A model generated the notes under the pieces. It searched no databases. It was given only the letters and a program-made list of their open reading frames with translations, and was not told the origin of the DNA. DNA of 23,595 nucleotides from an uncultured Chitinophaga sp. (GTDB lineage: Bacteria > Bacteroidota > Bacteroidia > Chitinophagales > Chitinophagaceae). Numbering within the stretch: position 1 is the first letter of the stretch; each line of letters starts with the position of its first letter. Position numbers and translations under genes: made by a program. The stretch lies in the NCBI RefSeq assembly GCF_937874145.1, contig NZ_CALNBI010000406.1, forward strand, positions 1 through 23,595. Direction: 5' to 3'. Below are positions 8,515 through 16,432 of this stretch, one piece after another.

Positions 8515-9357
8515 TTATCGTAAATCGGTGATGGCGCAGTGATCCATGTCGCCGTAATCGAGGTTTTCGCCGGCCATGCCCCAGATGAAGGTGTAGTTGC
8601 TGGTGCCTGCGCCGGAGTGGATGGACCAGGGGGGTGAAATCACGGCCTCGTTGTTTTGCATCCAGATGTGGCGGGTTTCCTGGGGCTGGCCCCAGAAATG
8701 GCAGACCGCCTGGCCCTGCGGCACATCGAAGTAGAAATATACTTCCATGCGGCGGTCGTGGGTGTGGGCGGGCATGGTGTTCCAGGTGTTGCCGGGCTTG
8801 AGCTCGGTCATACCCATTTGCAGCTGGCAGGTGGGGATGACGGAATTGACGAGCAGCTTGTTGATCGTGCGGTGATTGGCGGTTTCCTGGGCGCCGAGGG
8901 TCACTACTTCCGCATCCGCCCTGGTTACGCGGCGGGTGGGATAGGTCATGTGCGCAGGGGTGGAATTGAGGTAGAACAGCGCGGGGGATGCCGCATCCGC
9001 GCTGGCGAACACGACTTCGCGGGTGCCTTTCCCGATGTAGAGCGCTTCTTTGTGCCCCAGTTCGAAGGTTTCGCCGTCTGCCTTTACGGTGCCGGCGCCA
9101 CCTACGTTGATGATGCCCAGTTCGCGGCGTTCCAGGAAGAATCCGGCTTTGAGGGGATCGGGGGCTCCCAGCGCCAGGGGGGCGGCTACGGGCATGGCGC
9201 CGCCGGTGATGAACCGGTCGTAATGACTGTAAACCAGGCGGATATTGCCGGCCTCGAACAACGTGGGAATGTGCAGGGCTTCACGCGACTGGGCGGTATC
9301 CCAGGTTTTGGCTTCTGCAGGACTGGCGGCGTACCTCGTTTCGATATGCGTGCTCAT
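8515..9357 (-). CDS. kduI: 4-deoxy-L-threo-5-hexosulose-uronate ketol-isomerase (5-keto-4-deoxyuronate isomerase)
   Basis: 280 residues from the ATG at 9357 (a TTG directly upstream at 9360 is also in frame but less likely). It converts 5-keto-4-deoxyuronate to 2,5-diketo-3-deoxygluconate in the cytoplasm. The cupin zinc ligands are visible as H198, H200, E205 and H247 (AHTHDRRMEVYFYF and SIHSG), matching H196, H198, E203 and H245 of E. coli KduI with a constant offset of two. Other KduI features are GFFLERRELGIINVGG near 72-87 and the C-terminal HCAITDLR. First gene of the five-gene operon kduI - GH105 - kduD - lacI - GH88, read divergently from uxaA. A LacI-type operator with a candidate promoter lies 64 bp or more upstream. 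Confidence 0.95.
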   Translation of the reverse strand: MSTHIETRYAASPAEAKTWDTAQSREALHIPTLFEAGNIRLVYSHYDRFITGGAMPVAAPLALGAPDPLKAGFFLERRELGIINVGGAGTVKADGETFELGHKEALYIGKGTREVVFASADAASPALFYLNSTPAHMTYPTRRVTRADAEVVTLGAQETANHRTINKLLVNSVIPTCQLQMGMTELKPGNTWNTMPAHTHDRRMEVYFYFDVPQGQAVCHFWGQPQETRHIWMQNNEAVISPPWSIHSGAGTSNYTFIWGMAGENLDYGDMDHCAITDLR

Positions 9358-9420
9358 CAATTAGCTTGTTTTTAGATGTGTGCGAAATTTGTAATGAAAA
9401 AGTTCGTGGATTCAAGGAGG

Positions 9421-9451
9421 GAAGTTACATAAGTTCATTCAAATCTGCAAA
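9421..9451 (-). promoter_or_regulatory. Candidate kduI operon promoter overlapping the LacI operator
   Basis: On the minus strand, a TTTG (9448-9451) that could serve as the Bacteroidota -33 box is part of the palindromic operator. After 19 bp comes GTAACTTC (9421-9428), a partial match to the -7 consensus TAnnTTTG (TA and TT match, the final TG does not). The same operator-to-GTAA spacing recurs upstream of exuT, which supports the call. The 5' leader before the kduI ATG would be about 50-55 nt. Confidence 0.45.
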
Positions 9452-9459
9452 CGTTTGCA
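9446..9459. promoter_or_regulatory. LacI-family operator (perfect 14-bp palindrome TGCAAACGTTTGCA)
   Basis: A perfect palindrome in the kduI/uxaA divergent spacer with the central CG and core GCAAACGTTTGC, identical to the core of the E. coli PurR box, the best-known operator of a LacI-family protein. The only LacI-family gene in the window is in the downstream kduI operon. The site overlaps the candidate -33 box of kduI and lies upstream of the uxaA -33 box, so one bound dimer could affect both directions. Confidence 0.8.
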
Positions 9460-9476
9460 TAAAGATTAACAGGGAG

Positions 9477-9511
9477 TTTGGGCGGGATGGCACAAGGAAA
9501 TGTTAACTTTG
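9477..9511 (+). promoter_or_regulatory. Candidate uxaA promoter (Bacteroidota -33/-7 type)
   Basis: TAACTTTG at 9504-9511 is a perfect match to the Bacteroidota -7 consensus TAnnTTTG. A TTTG at 9477-9480 could be the -33 box; the 23-bp spacing is at the long end of the usual range. Transcription would start near 9518, giving a leader of about 70 nt before the uxaA ATG. The leader contains a 9-bp inverted repeat (9517-9558). Confidence 0.6.
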
Positions 9512-9516
9512 TATCA

Positions 9517-9558
9517 GCGTTAATATTAAATCATGAAAATAGTGGATAGTATTAACGC
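9517..9558. repeat. Inverted repeat in the uxaA leader
   Basis: Perfect 9-bp arms, GCGTTAATA at 9517-9525 and TATTAACGC at 9550-9558, separated by 24 bp. It lies directly downstream of the candidate -7 box, so it falls at the start of the predicted transcript. It could be a second operator bound by a dimer, or an RNA stem in the leader; no U tract follows, so it is not a terminator. Confidence 0.5.
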
Positions 9559-9589
9559 AGCTTTCCCAAATGGTCTATTTTAGCGTATC

Positions 9590-11236
9590 ATGAACACTTT
9601 TCTTCAGATTCACCCGAAAGACAATGTGCTGGTGGCTTTACAGGATCTGCCGGCCGGCCGGCAGATAGACTTCAACGGCACTTCGATTCAATTGACGCAC
9701 AACGTTCCCGCCAAACATAAATTCCCGTTCAGGCCCCTCCATTCCGGCGACCCCGTGCTGATGTACGGCGTGCTCGTAGGCAAAGCCGTGACGGACATCG
9801 CTCCCGGTGAGCCCATCACCACCAAAAACCTCCAGCACGATGCCGACGCCTTTCATGAGAAAGACGCCAACCTGCAATGGCAGGCACCCGATGTCAGCAA
9901 ATGGAAAAACAAAACTTTCAATGGATTCCACCGGGCCGACGGGCAGGTGGGCACCCGCAATTACTGGCTGGTGATCCCCATGGTTTTCTGTGAAAACAGG
10001 AACGTAAACGTGATCAAAACCGCCTTCGAAAAAGGGCTTGGTTTCGCTCCCCCGGAAGTCTACAACGAACAGGTGAACGACCTGGTAGACCTCTATAAAA
10101 GCGGCAACCTCGAAGCCATCAAATCCTACCAGGCGGCAGAAAACAAACAAGCCTCCACGCGCAGCAGCATCTTCCCGAATATCGACGGCGTGAAATTCCT
10201 CATCCACGAAGGCGGATGCGGCGGCACCCGCCAGGATTCCGATGCGCTCTGCGCCCTGCTGGCCGGTTACATCCACCACCCCAACGTGGCCGGCGCCACC
10301 GTGCTCAGCCTCGGTTGCCAGCACGCCCAGGTGTCAATCCTCCAGGAATCCCTCAAAAAACTGAACCCGGATTTCAATAAACCGGTGCTCGTATACGAAC
10401 AACAAACAAGCGGCTCGGAATTCAATATGCTGAGCAACGCCATCCGTGATACCTTTCTCGCTCTCGTGGAAGCCAACAAACTGGAACGCCAACCCGCTCC
10501 CCTGTCCAAAATCACCATCGGACTGGAATGCGGCGGCTCCGACGGGTTCAGCGGCATCTCCGCCAACCCCGCCATTGGTCATACTTCCGACCTGCTCGTG
10601 GCACTCGGCGGCACTACCATCCTCTCCGAATTCCCCGAGCTCTGCGGTGTTGAACAGGAGCTGATCAACCGCTGTGAAGAAGAAGCTACGGCCGGTAAAT
10701 TCATTTCCATCATGCGCGCGTACGAGCACCAGGCGCAATCCGTGGGCTCGGGCTTCTACATGAACCCATCCCCCGGCAATATCAAAGACGGCCTCATCAC
10801 CGACGCGATCAAATCCGCCGGCGCAGCCAAGAAAGGCGGCACCTCCCCCGTCCGCGACGTACTGGATTACACCGAATACGTTACCAAACCGGGCCTCAAC
10901 CTGCTCTGCACACCGGGCAACGACGTAGAGTCCACTTCCGCGGAAGTAGGCTCCGGCGCCAACGTGGTATTGTTCACCACCGGCCTGGGCACGCCTACCG
11001 GCAACCCCATCGCGCCTGTCGTAAAACTGGCTACCAATACCCGCCTCGCGCAACGCATGCCCGATATCATCGACATCGATACCGGCTCCATCATCAGCGG
11101 ACAAAAAACCATTGCCCAAATGGGCGAAGAAATCCTCGACTACGTGATCAAAATCGCCAGCGGCGAGGAAATCACCAAGGCGGAAATCCTGCACCAGGAC
11201 GATTTCATTCCCTGGAAACGCGGCGTGAGCCTTTAA
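9590..11236 (+). CDS. uxaA: Altronate dehydratase with N-terminal SAF domain
   Basis: 548 residues, somewhat longer than E. coli UxaA (about 495). It dehydrates D-altronate to KDG, the last galacturonate-specific step, in the cytoplasm. Residues 1 to about 85 form the SAF domain; the catalytic part begins with GTRNYW at 121-126. Conserved stretches include HEGGCGG (206-212), GLECGGSDGFSG (311-322) and the glycine-rich GLGTPTGNP near the C-terminus. The Cys residues at 210 and 314 are candidates for metal or Fe-S binding, as in this iron-dependent family. Single-gene unit, divergent from kduI and convergent with the PKD-protein gene. No Shine-Dalgarno is visible before the ATG, which is common in Bacteroidota. 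A perfect 22-bp palindrome lies 56 nt into the coding sequence. Confidence 0.95.
   Translation: MNTFLQIHPKDNVLVALQDLPAGRQIDFNGTSIQLTHNVPAKHKFPFRPLHSGDPVLMYGVLVGKAVTDIAPGEPITTKNLQHDADAFHEKDANLQWQAPDVSKWKNKTFNGFHRADGQVGTRNYWLVIPMVFCENRNVNVIKTAFEKGLGFAPPEVYNEQVNDLVDLYKSGNLEAIKSYQAAENKQASTRSSIFPNIDGVKFLIHEGGCGGTRQDSDALCALLAGYIHHPNVAGATVLSLGCQHAQVSILQESLKKLNPDFNKPVLVYEQQTSGSEFNMLSNAIRDTFLALVEANKLERQPAPLSKITIGLECGGSDGFSGISANPAIGHTSDLLVALGGTTILSEFPELCGVEQELINRCEEEATAGKFISIMRAYEHQAQSVGSGFYMNPSPGNIKDGLITDAIKSAGAAKKGGTSPVRDVLDYTEYVTKPGLNLLCTPGNDVESTSAEVGSGANVVLFTTGLGTPTGNPIAPVVKLATNTRLAQRMPDIIDIDTGSIISGQKTIAQMGEEILDYVIKIASGEEITKAEILHQDDFIPWKRGVSL
9645..9666. repeat. Perfect 22-bp GC-rich palindrome inside uxaA
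   Basis: The half-site ATCTGCCGGCC is followed directly by its exact reverse complement, with no spacer. It encodes the DLPAGRQID stretch of UxaA (residues 19-27). I saw no second copy in the window. It aligns without a gap to E. coli UxaA as I recall it, so it is not an obvious insertion. Confidence 0.7.
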
Positions 11237-11261
11237 TTCGCATAGTAGTTTGTAAGCATAG

Positions 11262-11293
11262 AAAAGCGGCGGGGCAAATGCTCCGCCGCTTTT
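11262..11293. terminator. Bidirectional intrinsic terminator between uxaA and the PKD-protein gene
   Basis: AAAAGCGGCGG (11262-11272) pairs perfectly with CCGCCGCTTTT (11283-11293); two more inner pairs leave a loop of about six bases. The stem is flanked by A and T runs, so it can end transcription of uxaA on the plus strand (T tract then GTTTATA) and of the convergent PKD-protein gene, whose stop codon is at 11316. Confidence 0.85.
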
Positions 11294-11315
11294 GTTTATA
11301 CCAGTGCAAACCGCA

Positions 11316-14300
11316 TTACCGGATCACCGTTACCGTGCCCCTGAAGATGAATGTGGTGCCATCCTCGCACACGGTTTCAATAGCATACACATAAGTTCCG
11401 TAAGGCGATGTTTTGTTCTTCCAGCTGCCATCCCAACCCGCCACCGGGCTGTTGATGGGGAAATGCGTATTCTCGAAAACGAGGCCGCCCCACCGGTCGT
11501 AAATCCGCATCCAGTTCACCTCCTTGATGCCGCGCCCTTTGGGATAGAAGCGTTCGTTAACGCCGTCTTTGTTGGGTGTAATGGCGTTCGGGAAAAATAC
11601 GCTGCCCTGGTCGCAGGTTACATGCACCATCACATCGTCGGTCGCTTTGCAGCCGAAACGGTTTTCCACTTCCAGGATGTAACGGGTGGTGAGGTCGGGC
11701 AGCGCGCGCGGGGCGGGACAAGTGGGGCAATCCAGTTTGTGGTTGGGCGTCCAGGTCCACCTGATGATATCGGCGCTGCCGGGGCCGCCCAGCAACACCG
11801 GTACGCCGGACATTACGATGCGGTCGGGGCCGGCGTTGATAATCGGTTTGGGATGTACGTTCACCAACACGGTGGCATCGTCCGTAAAACATCCATCCGC
11901 ATCAAAACCTGTAACCTGGTACGTATAGCTGCCGGTAAATTTCAGGTTGGCGCGCGGAGCGGGAATGCCGTCATCATTCAACCCTTCCCCGTTCCATTTG
12001 TAATGATCCGCACCCCTTACCCACAAAGGCAGCTGATGCCCGAGGCAGAGCGTGGTATCCGGCGTAGCGGTTATCTGGAATGGCTGGGCTACGCGGATGC
12101 TGACCTTATCGGTATTGGTGCAGCCATTGGCGTCTGTTACGGTCACCGAATATTCCGTGTTGACGGTGGGAGCCGCCTGCGGCCTGGGCGATTGCGCATT
12201 GCTCAAACCCTCCACCGGCGTCCATTGATAGCTAACGCCTCCGCCGGAGCTGAGTGTGGTGTTTTGACCCAGGCACACGAACGGCGAGGCGGATGCGGCA
12301 TTCACCACGGGCGCTGCCGTGATGTTGATATTGTGGGTAGACGTGTCCTTGCAGCCGTCTTTACTGGTTACGATGAGCACGGCTTTGGAAGGTCCTGCTA
12401 CGTTAAAAGACTGATCGCCGGGCAGTTCCTCCGTGCTGGTATTCCCATTCCCGAATTCCCATTTCCAGGTAACGTCGTTCACGATGCCGACGGAACCTTT
12501 GAATGCGACTGCCTCGAACTGGCAAGCCTGTAAGGGCCCGCTGATGTCCGCCACCGGCCGGGGGAACACCGTTACCGTTTTATCCACCGTCTGCGTACAA
12601 CCGTATGCCGTGGTGGTGGTCAGGGAGAAGTGATAATCTTTTTGCTGATCCAGGAAAAACTTCGGCTGTGCGGAAGTTTCATCCTGCGTGGGGATGCCTG
12701 GTTCGAAGGTCCATTTGTATGTAGCGGCTTCTTTCAGTTCATCGATGGAGTAGCTGTTGAATGCAGGCTGAAAAGCGACCCATCCTTCCTTGCAGATAAT
12801 TTCAGGTGTCGCGTTCAGTTGCACATCCAGCTTGTCGATAACGATCGGATCTTTCAGGAACGCGGTGCCTTTGCAACCCGCCTGGTCCGACAGGATGAGG
12901 CGCGGTTTATACACGCCCGGTTCCTTAAAAGTATGTTTGATGGTGGCGTCCGTTGTTTCGGTGACCACGCCATCTGTAAAATCCCAGGCGAAATTCACGG
13001 CATTCGCCGCATCTACCGTAAACTCGATTTCCTTTGTGAGGCAGCCGCCGTTGGAAGATGTTGTGATGGTGGCGTAGGGGCCTTTCACTTCTACTTCCTG
13101 TTCAAACTCATCTTCAGTACCCGCGTCACCGGTTACTTTCAGTTTCACTTTGTATTTCCCGGCGTAGGTGTAGGTATGGGAAGGATTATCCAGCGTGGAA
13201 AAACTGCCGTCGCCAAAATCCCAGTATGAGCTGCTGTAATTCAGCGATCGATTCGTGAACCGCGCTACCACCGGCGGGCAGCCGCTGCCGCTTACAAAGG
13301 AAGTTGTGAAAGTAAAATCGGCGCTCACGCTCGACACCTTGATCTGTTTTTTGATACTATCCGTGCAGCCGTTATTGTCGCGCACCAGCAGCTTCACGGT
13401 GTAGGTGCCTTTCACGGGGTAATTTTTGCTGGGATGGTCTGCGGTGGAAGTGGTGCCATCCCCGAAATCCCATTCATACGTTGCGTAGCCGCCGGTTTCG
13501 CTGGTGGTATTATAGAACCACACATCCCCGCCCGGCGGGATCAATGTGGAGCTGGGTGTGAAGTCGGCATTGGGGCCGTTTACCTGGAGATAGTTCCCGC
13601 TGGCGGAGCTGCGGCAGCCGTCTTCGTCCGTAACCGTCATTTGCGGAATAAAATACCCCGCCCTGTTGTATGTGTATTTGAAAGGCGGCGCCGTGAAGGT
13701 TTTGGCCCCCGTACCGTCGCCGAAATCGAAGGACCAGGTTTTAACCGGCTTGCCTTTCGAAATATCCGTCTGATCCGTAAACATGAGCTCCGTACCGCGG
13801 CACTCCAAAACAGGCGGCGTTTCGAATTTGGCGACAGGGCCGTGCACATCTACCACCACTTTGTTACTGGAATCGATACATCCCTGGTGGTTAACTGCAA
13901 AAAAGCGGATCGCGTTTTTGCCTGGTTTCATGTTGGTGAACGTCACATATTGCTGGTTGTAGTAATCCCAGTACGGCGGCGTTCCGTCGGAAGAACTCCA
14001 GTTGTAGCCGTAATACGAATAATACAGCGACTGGTCGATGGTGAGCAGGTTGGCCCTGAGCGTTTCGTGCCCGCAAAGGGTGGACTTATCCGTATTGATG
14101 GTAATGGCTCCCGGCGCATACACGTTGATCGTCGCAGAATCGGTGCTGGTGCAGGTGCCGTCGGAAACGGTCAGTTTCACGAGATAAGCCCCGGTTCTGT
14201 CGTACTTATGTTTAACAACGGCGGTCTTCGTGGTGTAGGCATTTTCTTTTCCATCCCCCCAGCTCCATTTCCAGCTGGTAATGGCGCCCAGGGAATTATC

Positions 14301-16199
14301 GTCGAAGCTGATTTCCGTCCGGTTGTCGCAATCCACCGGTTTCATGCTGAACCGCGGGAAGGGGTTGACGGCTTTGATGAATGCCTTTTTGGTGACGGAA
14401 CTGTCGCAGCCGTTGTTCGAAACGGTAAATGTAACGTCATAGGTTCCGGGTTCGCGGTAGCTATGTTGCGTGCGCTGGGAGGTCCCGTAGTTGTAATCTC
14501 CGAAGTTCCAGCTGAAATGGTTCCCCACATCCGTGGTGCCATTGAACTGCACCCAGTTGTTGCCGCAGACCTGGGGGGCCTGGGGCGAGGTGAAATCCGG
14601 TTTGGGCTTCTTATACACCTGGATGCTGTTGTAGGAATAGAGATTGACCGTTCCCTTGCAGCCGTTCGCGGTGGTGTAGGTCAGCTTTACATTGTAAGAA
14701 CCGGCTTTGCTGTAAGTATGGGAGGGCGTGGCTTCGGTGGATTTGGGGCTGCCGTCGCCGAAATCCCATTCGTATTTCGTAATCACGTCGCCGGTGGTGC
14801 TGTAGGCGCTGAAATTGGGTGTAATGCCTTCGCAGCCGCTGGCGATGCTGGAATAAGCATAAATCACCGGCTTCTGCACCTGGATATACTGATCCGAAAC
14901 GCTGGTACAGCCGGATGCGTTGCCCGCCGTCAAGCGGATCGTATAATAACCCAGACTGTTGTAAGTAGCGGTGGGATGCTGCTGGGTGGAAGTCTGGCTG
15001 TTGCCGAAAGTCCAGTTCCAGCTGGTGGCGCCCGTCGATTTATCCGTCAGTTTCACGGTTGCGGGAACGTCGCAGATAGCGGCCTGGTCGGTGGTGAATG
15101 CCGCCTGTGGAGCAGGTTTCACCACGATGTCTTTGGTAATGGGTTCCCGGCAAGTACCGTAATCGGCCGTCATGGTAACTTTCACCGTTCCGGTACCGGC
15201 GGGGCTGAAATAAGTGCTGCTGCCCCAGCTGTTGATGTAACCCTTGTCCACGCTCCAGGTGATGTTATCGGCCTGCGGCGTGGTGGCGGCGGTGAAAGAG
15301 GCGCTCGCGTTTTCGCAAACGCTGGCCGGCAGCTGGAAATCCGTTTTGAAATTGGCGACATTGATTTCGTCGGAAGTGTGCGTGGCCACGCAGCCCCGGT
15401 CATTGGAAACGGTGAGCTTGATTTTGTAAATGCCCCTGGCGGTGTAGGTATGTGAGCCGGGATTGGCGCCGGTAGCGGTTTTCCCGTCACCGAAATCCCA
15501 TTTGTAAGTAAGGGTTCCCGGGCCGGAGGAGGCATTGGCGATCGTTACGGTGCCGGGCGCGGTACAAACGAATTTATTGGATATGCTGAAATTGGCGGTT
15601 AATGCTGCGCCGGCATCCACGATGTTGGAAATCACTTTGGAAGCGGTGCAATGGTTGCTGTTGGTGACGGTTAGGGTAACGGTGGCTTTGAGGACGTTAT
15701 TGTACGTATGGACGGGACTCTTCCCCGTGCCGGTGGTGCCGTCGCCGAAGTCCCAGGACCAGGTGGAGATCGTGCCGTTGGAGGGATCGGATTTGTCGGT
15801 GAAAGTCACATCGAACGGGATGCAGCCTTTGGCCGGGCTGGCGGTGAAGTCGGGTTTGGGAAGGGCCCAGACGGTGACGGTTTCCTGCGCGGTACTGGTG
15901 GCCCCGGAGGCGTCTTTCACGGTCAGCTTCACGGTGTAGGTGCCGGGTGAAGTATAGGAAGCGCTGGGACTTTTATCCGTGGAGGTGGATCCGTTGCCAA
16001 AGTTCCATTGCCAGGAAACGGGGTTGCCGGTGGACTGATTATCGAATCTGGTGACAAGGCTTTCGCAATCACTGGACTTGCTGGGAGTGAAAGCGGCTCT
16101 CAGTTGGGCGAAGGCGCCAGCGCCGGGCCAAATGAGCAGTATTAACAAAACGGTACAGGAAAGGGTAATTTTCGGGATTACCTTATTGACTAGGGACAT
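11316..16199 (-). CDS. Giant PKD-repeat surface protein with C-terminal CHU_C / type B T9SS sorting domain
   Basis: 1627 residues. Signal peptide 1-31 ending AFA/Q. The body is a tandem series of about 85-95-residue beta-sandwich units, about 18 by my reading. Thirteen carry a recognisable PKD signature of the WxFGDG type (for example WSWDFGDG, YEWDFGDG twice, YKWDFGDG), and others are degenerate. The last 95 or so residues (about 1533-1627) match the gliding-motility-associated CHU_C domain: FFPNAITPNKDGVNERF, then MRIYDRWGGLVFE, then GWDGSWKN and the GTYVYAI strand. This predicts export by the type IX secretion system and cell-surface attachment or release. No catalytic domain is seen. It is flanked by its own terminator (11262-11293) and the exuT terminator, so it is probably transcribed alone. 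A role in adhesion to plant polysaccharide is only inferred from its position in the uronate locus. Confidence 0.9.
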   Translation of the reverse strand: MSLVNKVIPKITLSCTVLLILLIWPGAGAFAQLRAAFTPSKSSDCESLVTRFDNQSTGNPVSWQWNFGNGSTSTDKSPSASYTSPGTYTVKLTVKDASGATSTAQETVTVWALPKPDFTASPAKGCIPFDVTFTDKSDPSNGTISTWSWDFGDGTTGTGKSPVHTYNNVLKATVTLTVTNSNHCTASKVISNIVDAGAALTANFSISNKFVCTAPGTVTIANASSGPGTLTYKWDFGDGKTATGANPGSHTYTARGIYKIKLTVSNDRGCVATHTSDEINVANFKTDFQLPASVCENASASFTAATTPQADNITWSVDKGYINSWGSSTYFSPAGTGTVKVTMTADYGTCREPITKDIVVKPAPQAAFTTDQAAICDVPATVKLTDKSTGATSWNWTFGNSQTSTQQHPTATYNSLGYYTIRLTAGNASGCTSVSDQYIQVQKPVIYAYSSIASGCEGITPNFSAYSTTGDVITKYEWDFGDGSPKSTEATPSHTYSKAGSYNVKLTYTTANGCKGTVNLYSYNSIQVYKKPKPDFTSPQAPQVCGNNWVQFNGTTDVGNHFSWNFGDYNYGTSQRTQHSYREPGTYDVTFTVSNNGCDSSVTKKAFIKAVNPFPRFSMKPVDCDNRTEISFDDNSLGAITSWKWSWGDGKENAYTTKTAVVKHKYDRTGAYLVKLTVSDGTCTSTDSATINVYAPGAITINTDKSTLCGHETLRANLLTIDQSLYYSYYGYNWSSSDGTPPYWDYYNQQYVTFTNMKPGKNAIRFFAVNHQGCIDSSNKVVVDVHGPVAKFETPPVLECRGTELMFTDQTDISKGKPVKTWSFDFGDGTGAKTFTAPPFKYTYNRAGYFIPQMTVTDEDGCRSSASGNYLQVNGPNADFTPSSTLIPPGGDVWFYNTTSETGGYATYEWDFGDGTTSTADHPSKNYPVKGTYTVKLLVRDNNGCTDSIKKQIKVSSVSADFTFTTSFVSGSGCPPVVARFTNRSLNYSSSYWDFGDGSFSTLDNPSHTYTYAGKYKVKLKVTGDAGTEDEFEQEVEVKGPYATITTSSNGGCLTKEIEFTVDAANAVNFAWDFTDGVVTETTDATIKHTFKEPGVYKPRLILSDQAGCKGTAFLKDPIVIDKLDVQLNATPEIICKEGWVAFQPAFNSYSIDELKEAATYKWTFEPGIPTQDETSAQPKFFLDQQKDYHFSLTTTTAYGCTQTVDKTVTVFPRPVADISGPLQACQFEAVAFKGSVGIVNDVTWKWEFGNGNTSTEELPGDQSFNVAGPSKAVLIVTSKDGCKDTSTHNINITAAPVVNAASASPFVCLGQNTTLSSGGGVSYQWTPVEGLSNAQSPRPQAAPTVNTEYSVTVTDANGCTNTDKVSIRVAQPFQITATPDTTLCLGHQLPLWVRGADHYKWNGEGLNDDGIPAPRANLKFTGSYTYQVTGFDADGCFTDDATVLVNVHPKPIINAGPDRIVMSGVPVLLGGPGSADIIRWTWTPNHKLDCPTCPAPRALPDLTTRYILEVENRFGCKATDDVMVHVTCDQGSVFFPNAITPNKDGVNERFYPKGRGIKEVNWMRIYDRWGGLVFENTHFPINSPVAGWDGSWKNKTSPYGTYVYAIETVCEDGTTFIFRGTVTVIR

Positions 16200-16370
16200 A
16201 TGATGCTATTCGGGGAAGAAAATTACACAAAAAAGCTTGACGGAACGCGCCGTGCAAGGGTGTAGTTAGGTATCAGAAAATCCTATCATTCAATACTTCC
16301 TGATCACAAACAAGTTAGTTTATCGGCCTGCGTGGGGATGAAAAAAGTAATAATGGGCGGGTCAAAAAAA

Positions 16371-16404
16371 AGGCAGCACAACGATGGGATGCGTTGTGCT
16401 GCCT
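16371..16404 (-). terminator. Strong intrinsic terminator after exuT
   Basis: A 13-bp perfect stem, AGGCAGCACAACG (16371-16383) with CGTTGTGCTGCCT (16392-16404), has an 8-base loop. On the minus strand it is followed by a run of seven or more T (complement of 16364-16370). It lies about 29 bp after the exuT stop and ends the uxaB-exuT operon. Confidence 0.92.
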
Positions 16405-16432
16405 GATGGAAAAGTATTTTTTGAAGGACGGA

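Noticed and set aside
13434..15455. Plus-strand 673-codon open frame antisense to the PKD-repeat gene
   Set aside because: Its translation is low-complexity and has no recognisable domain. The opposite strand encodes clear PKD motifs, a signal peptide and a T9SS domain. It is a shadow of GC-biased third positions.
11316..16199. Possible CRISPR or DNA-level tandem repeat
   Set aside because: The periodicity is at the protein level (PKD units of about 85-95 residues) with diverged DNA; there are no short identical repeats with unique spacers.
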